Source: a virus
Length of the DNA stretch: 64,000 nt
Strand: one strand, 5' to 3'
Virus record (IMG/VR): IMGVR_UViG_3300032224_000679
Location: 1 to 64,000 of that record
Shown piece after piece: positions 1 through 6,680 of the stretch. Made by a program: the position numbers and the translations under genes. Numbering within the stretch: the stretch's first letter is position 1; each line of letters begins with the position of its first letter. The notes below the pieces were generated by a model. The model did not search any database, was not told the DNA's origin, and saw only the letters and a program-made list of their open reading frames with translations.

Positions 1-5
1 AAAAA

Positions 6-416
6 ATGTTTCCAAATTTAGATATAGTTCAAGTCGAAGGATTATCTACTTGTAAAAATTATCAATTAAATAAAACACAAGTAGACAAGATATTCAACGA
101 TATCAACCAACAATTAAAATTTTCAAATATGCATTACCCTGGATCTATATTAGTTATGGATCATGCAAATTTTTTAAAATATCGTTCAGTGTCACAATTA
201 AATCAATTACTCAATGAGTTAACGCAGAACATACAACCTAAAGAAGTTTATATTAGGATGTCTACTGCAACCATGGGAGATTTTAGACTGCACGATAGAA
301 TTAAAGACCTAGTTAATATTGTTCCTGTAAATTACATTACTTCAACGTTTTCTTATTGCAATTCATTATTAACAGCAACTTATAAAATAAAACAGAATTA
401 TAACACAAATGTTTAA
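6..416 (+). CDS. Unknown protein, possibly 5'-partial
   Basis: A 136-residue reading frame starting at the first ATG of the window. The bases before it contain no in-frame stop, so the gene may begin outside the window. I do not recognise the family. The middle (PGSILVMDHANFLKY followed by a leucine-rich helix and EVYIRMS) has the alternating strand/helix look of a Rossmann-like fold, such as the C-terminal part of a methyltransferase, but no cofactor motif is visible. Its stop lies 8 bases inside the start of the gp46 gene, so the two are almost certainly co-transcribed and translationally coupled. No function is assigned. Confidence 0.6.
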   Translation: MFPNLDIVQVEGLSTCKNYQLNKTQVDKIFNDINQQLKFSNMHYPGSILVMDHANFLKYRSVSQLNQLLNELTQNIQPKEVYIRMSTATMGDFRLHDRIKDLVNIVPVNYITSTFSYCNSLLTATYKIKQNYNTNV

Positions 417-2181
417 AATAAAATCATTATCAGCTAAAAATTTTATGAGTGTGGGCAATGCCACACAGGGCATAGACTTTGATCGTCGAGACTTAACACT
501 GGTCCTAGGTGAAAACTTAGACTTAGGCGGGGACGACAGCGGTGCTCGTAATGGTACTGGTAAGACTACTATCATCAATGCACTGAGCTATAGTCTGTTT
601 GGACAAGCACTGACCAACATCAAAAAAGATAACTTAATCAATAAAACCAATACTAAAAGTATGTTGGTTACTATTGACTTTGAGTGTGAAGGGCAAAGTT
701 ATAGAATTGAACGTGGGCGTAAACCCAACGTGCTTAAATTTTACATAGGTGATAACGAGCTGGAAAGCAAAGACGATAATAGTCAAGGTGACAGTAGAGA
801 AACCCAAGCAGAGATTGAACGACTGCTTAATATGAGCCACGACATGTTCAAGCATATCGTAGCTCTTAACACTTACACTGAACCGTTTTTAAGTTTAAAA
901 GCCAATGATCAACGTACTATTATTGAACAGCTATTGGGCATTACTATGCTCAGTGACAAAGCAGAGTCTTTAAAAGAACAAAATAAAGCCACTAAAGATG
1001 CTATTCAAAAAGAAGAATTTAGAATCAAAGCAGTAGGCGATGCCAACAAGCGTATACAGGATCAAATTGATGCATTGGTACGTAGACAAGTGTTGTGGCA
1101 GCGTAAAAAGGAAGAAGATTGTGCGGCACTACAGGCTGCGTATGATCAGCTAGCAGAGCTGGACATTGAAGCAGAGCTAGATGCACACAAAGCCTTGGCT
1201 GCATATAATGAAAAGTCTAAAAAGATTGCTGAACTAAATCGCTGGATCAAACAATGTGAAACTGACGAGCGTAGGGAGACCAAACTAGCAGAGCAATTAA
1301 AAACTGAGATCGCTAGTTTAGAAAATCATACTTGTCATAGTTGTGGACAAGCATTCCACGACAGCAAGCAAGAACAGATATTAGAAGACAAACGTAAAAC
1401 CCTGCAAGAAACTGCACTACAGGCATTGGCTACTAATTCACAGTTGTTAGAGCATACCACTGCCCTTACTGAGTTGGGAGAACTGGGCAACAAGCCAACT
1501 ACATTTTATGCTACGGAATTAGATGCTTTTGAACATAGAAGCAGTATGGGATCTGTGCTCACACAGCTAACATCTAAACAGTTGGAAGCAGATCCTTATG
1601 CGGATCAAATCAAAGACATGCAGGAAACTGCTGTTGAAGAAATTACCTACGATATAATCAACGAGCTTACTAGAATCAAAGAGCACCAAGAGTTTTTGCT
1701 TAAATTGTTGACTAACAAAGACAGTTTTATTCGTAAAAAAATTATTGATCAAAACCTAAGTTACTTAAATGCTAGATTAGGATATTATTTGGATCGTATT
1801 GGACTGCCGCATACAGTTAAATTCCAAAATGATTTGACTGTTAGTATTGAAGAACTGGGCCGTGAGCTAGACTTTGATAATTTAAGTAGGGGAGAACGTA
1901 ACAGACTTATACTTTCTCTGTCATGGGCATTCCGTGATGTGTGGGAAAGTTTATATCAACCCATTAACTTGCTGTTCATTGACGAACTTGTTGACAGCGG
2001 TATGGATGCCAGTGGTGTTGAAAATGCATTGGCTATACTTAAAAAGATGAGCCGTGAGGGTAAAAAGTCTGTTTGGTTAGTTAGTCACAAAGATGAGCTA
2101 GCAGGACGAGTTAACAACATCCTCACAGTCGTAAAAGAAAACGGATTCACAAGTTATAACACGGACATAGAAGTTGTTTAA
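409..2181 (+). CDS. 46: gp46-like recombination endonuclease subunit (SbcC/Rad50 family)
   Basis: Large ATPase subunit of the T4-type gp46/gp47 (Rad50/Mre11-like) complex, which resects DNA ends for recombination-dependent replication and helps degrade host DNA. Visible parts in order: Walker A GARNGTGKTT at residues 45-54, a long charged coiled-coil arm, a zinc-hook CHSC at 309-312 in the middle, a second coiled coil, the ABC signature LSRGERN near 492-498, and Walker B LLFIDE near 521-526. The length (590 aa) fits the family, T4 gp46 being about 560. The expected gp47 partner is not in the window and may lie upstream. The gene overlaps both neighbours by 8 bases, typical of a tight operon. 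Confidence 0.95.
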   Translation: MFKIKSLSAKNFMSVGNATQGIDFDRRDLTLVLGENLDLGGDDSGARNGTGKTTIINALSYSLFGQALTNIKKDNLINKTNTKSMLVTIDFECEGQSYRIERGRKPNVLKFYIGDNELESKDDNSQGDSRETQAEIERLLNMSHDMFKHIVALNTYTEPFLSLKANDQRTIIEQLLGITMLSDKAESLKEQNKATKDAIQKEEFRIKAVGDANKRIQDQIDALVRRQVLWQRKKEEDCAALQAAYDQLAELDIEAELDAHKALAAYNEKSKKIAELNRWIKQCETDERRETKLAEQLKTEIASLENHTCHSCGQAFHDSKQEQILEDKRKTLQETALQALATNSQLLEHTTALTELGELGNKPTTFYATELDAFEHRSSMGSVLTQLTSKQLEADPYADQIKDMQETAVEEITYDIINELTRIKEHQEFLLKLLTNKDSFIRKKIIDQNLSYLNARLGYYLDRIGLPHTVKFQNDLTVSIEELGRELDFDNLSRGERNRLILSLSWAFRDVWESLYQPINLLFIDELVDSGMDASGVENALAILKKMSREGKKSVWLVSHKDELAGRVNNILTVVKENGFTSYNTDIEVV

Positions 2182-3277
2182 CTATACTGCTATTGACGAA
2201 TATCAAATTGAAATTACAAGTTACTGTAATGCTGCCTGCCCACAGTGCCCTAGGAATAATCTGGGTGTGGGCATTAATCCTTATATGCCTTTGACGCATT
2301 TACCACGTGCAACTATTGATCAAGCATTTGACACCGAATTGTGTCAGCGGTTAAGACAAGTATTTTTCTGCGGCAGTTATGGTGATCCAATAATGCACCC
2401 AGACTTCTTAGAAATATTACGCGACTTTAGATATAAAAGTCCTACACTGTGGTTGTACATACACACTAATGGCGGAATGCATGATCCTGAATACTGGGCA
2501 GAGATAGCCCGCATCATGAACGGCTATGGGCAAATAGACTTCGGCATTGACGGCTTAGAGGATACTTTACATCTGTACAGAAAGAATGTAAAATACAGCA
2601 CTGCTATTGCTAATGCACAAGCATTTATCAATGTTGGTGGCAGAGCACAATGGAATTTTATTGTTTTTAAACATAACGAACATCAAGTCGAGCAAGTTCA
2701 ACAACTGGGACAAGACATGGGTTTTCACAATGTGTTGATCCGTAAAACTGGAAGATTTTTGAATCACACTACTATGACTGAGTTAGATGCTTGGCCTGTT
2801 GCTAATGCAGAACATGTACTAGAACCACCCAGCAAAGAAGAATATAGAAATCGTAGTATGCAATACTTGCCAGATCTTAAGAAACAATATATCAATATTA
2901 AAGATTACTTTGACACTACACCTATACGTTGTGATGCATTAATGGGCAAGAAAGTTGCCATTAACGCCGAAGGTGTAGTATTACCTTGTAATTTTTTTAA
3001 TCATAACTTGTATGATGTTAGATTTAGAGATGGTGTATTGCCTGGAGCAAATCCATTGAGCACAGTCAATGGCAAAAATCAAGTACGTGAGTTTTTGGAA
3101 AATTACGGGTTAGAAAACTTAAACATACACAATAAAACATTGCCAGAAATATTTGATAATGAGTTTTGGCAGGACCTTGTAGCATCGTTCAATAACAGCA
3201 ACAGACTATTTGAATGTGCCATGACCTGTGGTGAGAAATTTACAAAAGTATGGGATCAAGGAGGATCCAAAAGATGA
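2174..3277 (+). CDS. Radical SAM protein with C-terminal extra-cluster region
   Basis: 367-residue radical S-adenosylmethionine protein. The cluster-binding CX3CX2C motif is CNAACPQC at residues 18-25. A C-terminal region with further cysteines (RCDALMGKK, VLPCNFF and CAMTCG near the end) looks like a SPASM/twitch-type auxiliary iron-sulfur domain, as found in peptide- or carbohydrate-modifying enzymes. The substrate cannot be read from the sequence. The start used is a TTG overlapping the gp46 stop by 8 bases. This start gives the normal short N-terminus directly before the first beta strand. The stop overlaps the ATG of the dehydrogenase that follows (ATGA), so the two are coupled and may act in one pathway. 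Radical SAM genes are known as accessory genes in aquatic T4-like phages. Confidence 0.85.
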   Translation: MFNYTAIDEYQIEITSYCNAACPQCPRNNLGVGINPYMPLTHLPRATIDQAFDTELCQRLRQVFFCGSYGDPIMHPDFLEILRDFRYKSPTLWLYIHTNGGMHDPEYWAEIARIMNGYGQIDFGIDGLEDTLHLYRKNVKYSTAIANAQAFINVGGRAQWNFIVFKHNEHQVEQVQQLGQDMGFHNVLIRKTGRFLNHTTMTELDAWPVANAEHVLEPPSKEEYRNRSMQYLPDLKKQYINIKDYFDTTPIRCDALMGKKVAINAEGVVLPCNFFNHNLYDVRFRDGVLPGANPLSTVNGKNQVREFLENYGLENLNIHNKTLPEIFDNEFWQDLVASFNNSNRLFECAMTCGEKFTKVWDQGGSKR

Positions 3278-3858
3278 AAATGTTAGTAACAGGTGGTAAT
3301 AGAGGATTAGGACAACATTTAGTAGATGCGTTTGGCGCGGACAGCGCAAGTCGTAGTAATGGATTTGATATCAATCACAACACACATGAAATTGCCGCAC
3401 TGAGTTTGGAATACGATGTGTTTGTGAACAACGCATTTGATGGCCCTCCGCAGGAGTTGTGGGCCGACTTTGGACAAGCACAGATATATTTTGCTGTTTA
3501 CGATGCGTGGAAAACAGCTGGAAAATCTGGTTGGATTATTAATATCGGTAGTTCGGGAGAAAAGCACATTGTTGCGCCTGAACCTAGATTTGAAACGTAT
3601 AGAGTTAGCAAGGCTGCACTAAGTCATGCCAGCAAACAAGGCACACAAGCATTCAAACAAAACTTAGTTCCTTTTAGAACTACATTAATTACATTAGATA
3701 GATTAGACACAGAACTTAGCCGTAGCCGCCCAACATGGACTGGAAATGGCATTAATCTGTCAGATGTTAGCGATTTTATTCATTATGGCACAAAAGTTAG
3801 TACCAATACTTGCATAGAAGAAATAACATTTTATTGTAACTTTGAGTTTAAGGCATAA
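3274..3858 (+). CDS. Short-chain dehydrogenase/reductase (SDR) family protein
   Basis: 194-residue NAD(P)-dependent oxidoreductase-like protein. It has the Rossmann glycine motif TGGNRGLG (residues 6-13), the NIGSS strand and serine (90-94) and the catalytic YxxxK as YRVSK (109-113), so the classical SDR catalytic set is present. It is shorter than the usual 250 residues, mainly at the C-terminus. An in-frame ATG 24 bases upstream (3250) is less likely: an AAGGAGG ribosome binding site at 3258-3264 sits 9 bases before the ATG at 3274. That ATG overlaps the stop of the radical SAM gene. Pairing with the radical SAM gene suggests a small biosynthetic or modification step. The substrate is unknown. 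Confidence 0.8.
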   Translation: MKMLVTGGNRGLGQHLVDAFGADSASRSNGFDINHNTHEIAALSLEYDVFVNNAFDGPPQELWADFGQAQIYFAVYDAWKTAGKSGWIINIGSSGEKHIVAPEPRFETYRVSKAALSHASKQGTQAFKQNLVPFRTTLITLDRLDTELSRSRPTWTGNGINLSDVSDFIHYGTKVSTNTCIEEITFYCNFEFKA

Positions 3859-3867
3859 TTATGTTAC

Positions 3868-4296
3868 ATGACATGGATTTATCAAGGAACTACAGTAGAA
3901 TCCCTACCGGAAGATTGTGTGGGGTTTGTCTATTTGATTACAAATAACGTATCGGGTAGAAAATACATCGGTAAAAAACTAGCAAAATTTGCAAAGACAA
4001 CATATAAAGTAGTAAAACTTAAAAACGGAACTAAGAAAAAGAAAAAGATTCGAAGCAAAGTTGACAGCGATTGGCAAGAATATTATGGCTCAAACGATCA
4101 ACTAAACAAAGATGTAGAAACTTTGGGCAAAGAAAATTTTACTAGAGAAATTATATTTTATTGTCGATCAAAAGCAGAATGCAGTTACATAGAAGCAAGA
4201 GAACAGTTTACACACAAGGTATTGGAATCAGCAGACTATTACAACGGACAAATTTCAGTTCGTGTACATGGATCACATATTAAAGACAAATTATAA
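3868..4296 (+). CDS. GIY-YIG-like nuclease domain protein
   Basis: 142-residue protein whose N-terminus carries a GIY-YIG-like signature: GFVYLITN at residues 19-26 followed by KYIGKK at 32-37, then a basic insert (KKKKKIRSK), DWQEYYGSND, and FTREIIFYC with a conserved acidic region after it. This order matches single-domain GIY-YIG nucleases and T4 Seg-type relatives. There is no obvious separate DNA-binding domain, and the gene sits inside an operon rather than interrupting a gene, so it may be a DNA-processing nuclease instead of a selfish homing enzyme. The stop and the next start share one base (TAATG). Confidence 0.65.
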   Translation: MTWIYQGTTVESLPEDCVGFVYLITNNVSGRKYIGKKLAKFAKTTYKVVKLKNGTKKKKKIRSKVDSDWQEYYGSNDQLNKDVETLGKENFTREIIFYCRSKAECSYIEAREQFTHKVLESADYYNGQISVRVHGSHIKDKL

Positions 4297-5150
4297 TGAA
4301 CAAGTTAATTGTTGTTAATTGGATAGCAGGCACTGCCGGAGATTTAGTAACAGCGTTACTATCAACGAATTCATCGTTTAGAGCTGGGACTAAAAACTTC
4401 GCAGTTAATTCTGCTGGCAGAGTCTCTGTAGACTATGACAACGAAATTTTGCAGTTATTTCCAAAACAACCAAAAACACATTGGTACAACAGAGATTGGG
4501 GCAATGACTTAGATAAACTGTCACAATTACCTTATGATTTTATTATTCAAACTACATCTGAACAACAACTTATCAAATTAAAAAACCATTTTGGTAGCAA
4601 TATAACAACAATTAGTATATCATACGACACAAATTTAAAATTTTGCGTACTGAAGAATTTTTGTAGCAAAGTATTGGACAGCGATGATTATCTAACCAAA
4701 GATGATGTAGGTGAGAATTTTTTAAATGCAGTCAGCAAAACAGAACAACAACGACAACAATTTATTAATTTAGGAAAAAACAGAAAGTTAGGGGAGTGGT
4801 ATTTTAAGCATTATTTAGAAAATGCGTTAAGCTACCCCCCTGAAAAATTTTCAACACCCAGCGACGTAAACTTAAATTTGGACAATATATTAAACGAAAC
4901 AAAATTTTCAACAGAACTAAAAAATTTAAACAACATAGTAGATTTTGAATACAACACAGCATTATCATTTTATCAATCATGGATTAAACTTCAAGACCCG
5001 CTATACACTGCACCCAGCAACTATAAATATAAAGACTTACTAGGCTATAATAAAACTTTCAATATCAGTGATCATCACTTTCTCCCTGACACCACGTCTG
5101 CTTTCAACGATTTATTGATTCAAAATAAATCCAATTTAATTACAATTTAA
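4296..5150 (+). CDS. Unknown protein, 284 aa
   Basis: Last gene of the left plus-strand block, starting on a TAATG overlap with the GIY-YIG-like gene. The N-terminus (KLIVVNWIAGTAGD) has a hydrophobic strand followed by a glycine-rich turn, loosely like the phosphate-binding start of sulfotransferase/kinase folds, but it is not a proper Walker A. The rest is asparagine- and lysine-rich with aromatic clusters (WYNRDWGND). No signal peptide or membrane segment is visible. I do not recognise the family. It is very AT-rich (for example 13 G or C in the 60 bases 4561-4620), in sharp contrast to the gene-free stretch right after it. Confidence 0.6.
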   Translation: MNKLIVVNWIAGTAGDLVTALLSTNSSFRAGTKNFAVNSAGRVSVDYDNEILQLFPKQPKTHWYNRDWGNDLDKLSQLPYDFIIQTTSEQQLIKLKNHFGSNITTISISYDTNLKFCVLKNFCSKVLDSDDYLTKDDVGENFLNAVSKTEQQRQQFINLGKNRKLGEWYFKHYLENALSYPPEKFSTPSDVNLNLDNILNETKFSTELKNLNNIVDFEYNTALSFYQSWIKLQDPLYTAPSNYKYKDLLGYNKTFNISDHHFLPDTTSAFNDLLIQNKSNLITI

Positions 5151-5500
5151 CATTATAGGCACTGTGCTGAGTGTTTGACTCAGCCCCATTGAGGATATGT
5201 GAAATACCATATTCAGACTTGGGCGCCAAAGAACAATGCTAACTTCAGGCATAAATGGTTCGGGCTCTGTGAAACAGATACAACCCGTGCTCGTAGGATT
5301 TGGGTCTATTCCGGATTACTAGGGTTCCGTTGACATGTGAAGCTAGAGTAGGGGGTACAGGTCAACCGCCTCCGCGCTGTAAAGCAATCTCTTTAGAATA
5401 GATGACTGTGCTACTCGGATGATGCACATTTTTCACCCTGTTAGGGTGAATTGTGACCGATTAATCTGGATGATACTATTAATCGCTTTGCTCTTAAAGA
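5151..5500. ncRNA. Candidate structured non-coding RNA (gene-free, GC-rich, hairpin-rich)
   Basis: There is no coding frame for about 400 bases between convergent genes. Bases 5221-5400 contain 88 G or C of 180 (49%), about twice the share in the gene just upstream. Clear stems: GCTGAGT/ACTCAGC (5166-5172 with 5178-5184, loop of 5), CTGT-GAA-ACAG nested inside CGGG...CCCG (about 5261-5287), GTTGAC/GTCAAC (about 5329-5364), TTCACCC/GGGTGAA (5432-5438 with 5444-5450) and GATTAAT/ATTAATC (5459-5465 with 5478-5484). The string TGTGAA recurs three times in hairpin-loop-like positions. ACTGTGCT occurs at both 5161-5168 and 5405-5412. I do not recognise a known RNA class (no tRNA, tmRNA or RNase P signatures), and the strand is undecided. 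Confidence 0.4.
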
Positions 5501-5509
5501 AAAGAAAAT

Positions 5510-5554
5510 AGTACTGAGCGATAGCGAAAGTACTGGACCTTGCGTAGCAAGTCC
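5510..5554 (-). terminator. Tandem hairpins / terminator after the gp26-like operon
   Basis: Directly after the minus-strand stop at 5555 come two hairpins. The first is GGAC-TTGC-TAC-GCAA-GTCC (5554-5535, one bulged base). The second is AGTACT...AGTACT (5534-5510). They are followed on the minus strand by a T-rich tract (TTTTCTTTTCTTT). This fits an intrinsic terminator for the minus-strand transcript. The plus strand has no T-run here. Confidence 0.5.
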
Positions 5555-5784
5555 TTAAAAGAATGGCAATCCTGTTTCTTTAGCAACGTCTAAGTTCTCA
5601 GTGATCATATCATTAATAAGTTCTCTATCATGATAACTAGTTGTCCATGCTTCTTCTAATGACATGCCACCTCTCATATACCAACACATTTTAATTAATG
5701 ATTTCTTTAAGGCTTTTGACTCATTATCTAATTGTTTGAGCCATTCAACGACTTCCTCATTGGATAAAGTCAAAAGCCTTAGCC
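5555..5784 (-). CDS. Small downstream domain, probably expressed as a -1 frameshift extension of the gp26-like protein
   Basis: The reading frame is open from the slippery site at 5785-5791 to the stop at 5555. The only internal start is a TTG at 5773, giving 72 residues with no ribosome binding site. The protein is helical and charged (EEVVEWLKQLDNESKALKK, then GMSLEEAWTTSYHD). The upstream gp26-like gene ends with the zero-frame codons TTT TTC preceded by T, the canonical -1 heptamer T TTT TTC. Slipping there leads directly into this frame, adding Arg-Leu-Arg-Leu before the TTG codon. A fused product of about 356 residues is predicted. The layout copies the lambda G/GT type of tail-assembly chaperone, which sits next to the tape measure gene as here. 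Independent translation from the TTG remains possible. Confidence 0.7.
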
Positions 5785-5791
5785 GAAAAAA
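5708..5791 (-). promoter_or_regulatory. Predicted -1 ribosomal frameshift signal (slippery heptamer plus 14-bp stem)
   Basis: The minus-strand RNA reads T TTT TTC at 5791-5785 in the correct zero frame of the gp26-like gene, two codons before its stop. Three bases later a stem starts: TAAGGCTTTTGACT (5781-5768) is perfectly complementary over 14 bases to AGTCAAAAGCCTTA (5721-5708), with a 46-base loop. The first pairs are A-U, so the effective spacer is probably nearer 5 bases. Both arms lie in coding sequence, so chance is an unlikely explanation. Confidence 0.8.
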
Positions 5792-6624
5792 CTTGATAGT
5801 TCAAATCTCAATGGTGCTGTGTAGTTTTTCATGCATGGTTCATTTTCGCAGTGTACTGGAATATTTTTCAGTGCATCAGCTTCGCCAATTTCAGTAATTC
5901 TATCTCTAACTGCATGCCATATGGGCCTATCACAATTTGCAAAAAACTCAGTGAGTTGTGCAGGATCTGATACCACTAGTCCGTCGGGCATTTTTATTCC
6001 TGCTACATTATTGGATACTTGTTTTACAGTCATATCTAATACACTACGAAACAGTTGATTAAATTTTATTAGTTTCTCAGTTTCGGAAATAGATTCGTTT
6101 TGTACAACCGACAGTAATCTTTGCTCCTCATATGATTTCATACTAGCACGGTTAAAGTCCAAGAAACTCAAAGGTTTTAAATAAATTTCTAAATCTTCTA
6201 CTAATATAGGTGTGTCAAAATCTGGACATTTAATTGTGTTTAATAAAAATTCTAGATCTGCTGCATGATCATTTTTGCTTCCACAGTGTGGGCATACACT
6301 GACAAATTCCATACGATTTCCGTAGGTAGCAATTCTTATAGCAATTAATATACTATCTAAGTCTGTGCTGGGAATTTTCCAAGCATCTTTAATAGCAGGG
6401 CAGCAACTTTGAATTACATCCACAGTACTTTGACCATTTAACAGTGCGTCAGGTGTTTTGCTGGCCAGTTCGTCTCTAGCAGTCATAGCATAAACTGGCA
6501 ATTCCCCAGTTACTGGTAATTCAACGCCACCTGCCCACCATTTACCCCCACTGGGTAGTTTTAAGTGTAGTTGGGGCTGTCTAAAGTATTTTGTTAACGG
6601 GTTTGAATGAGTTTGGTCCACCAT
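5779..6624 (-). CDS. 26: gp26-like baseplate / tail assembly protein
   Basis: 281-residue protein resembling the T4 gp26 family of baseplate hub and assembly proteins, here longer than T4 gp26 (about 208). The N-terminus has LKLPSGGKWW and the MTARDE segment typical of the family. The middle carries a CPHCGS zinc-knuckle-like motif paired with later cysteines (IKCPD, CENEPC). The C-terminal half is helical. The ATG at 6622-6624 starts the protein. It is divergent from the tape measure-like gene by 56 bases. Its 3' end holds the T TTT TTC heptamer that would feed a fraction of ribosomes into the small downstream frame. This suggests it works as a tail-assembly chaperone made in short and long forms. 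The family call rests on sequence pattern only. Confidence 0.75.
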   Translation of the reverse strand: MVDQTHSNPLTKYFRQPQLHLKLPSGGKWWAGGVELPVTGELPVYAMTARDELASKTPDALLNGQSTVDVIQSCCPAIKDAWKIPSTDLDSILIAIRIATYGNRMEFVSVCPHCGSKNDHAADLEFLLNTIKCPDFDTPILVEDLEIYLKPLSFLDFNRASMKSYEEQRLLSVVQNESISETEKLIKFNQLFRSVLDMTVKQVSNNVAGIKMPDGLVVSDPAQLTEFFANCDRPIWHAVRDRITEIGEADALKNIPVHCENEPCMKNYTAPLRFELSSFFG

Positions 6625-6636
6625 ATTTTGATTCCA

Positions 6637-6643
6637 ATAAATA
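6637..6643 (+). promoter_or_regulatory. T4-type late promoter (ATAAATA)
   Basis: Exact ATAAATA core 37 bases before the ATG of the tape measure-like gene. It matches the T4 late -10 element TATAAATA minus its first base, as at many genes in this window. Confidence 0.6.
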
Positions 6644-6648
6644 TACTA

Positions 6649-6655
6649 TACTTAT
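6649..6655 (-). promoter_or_regulatory. Possible late promoter for the gp26-like operon (ATAAGTA)
   Basis: On the minus strand ATAAGTA, one mismatch from the ATAAATA core, lies 24 bases upstream of the gp26-like ATG and just beside the plus-strand promoter at 6637. It would make a compact divergent promoter pair. Confidence 0.3.
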
Positions 6656-6680
6656 CTGGATTTTAACCCAATTTTAAATT

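Noticed and set aside
3250-3273. Upstream ATG for the dehydrogenase
   Set aside because: The AAGGAGG ribosome binding site is positioned for the ATG at 3274, which also overlaps the previous stop.
5161-5412. ACTGTGCT direct repeats as an attachment or insertion scar
   Set aside because: Only 8 bases, with no integrase or transposase nearby; chance or RNA structure is more likely.
5432-5450. TTCACCC/GGGTGAA hairpin as a terminator
   Set aside because: No T-run follows on either strand; treated as part of the structured stretch.
5151-5500. tRNA, tmRNA or RNase P RNA
   Set aside because: No TTCGA T-loop in a cloverleaf, no 3' acceptor pairing, no tag frame and no RNase P core motifs; left as an unclassified RNA candidate.
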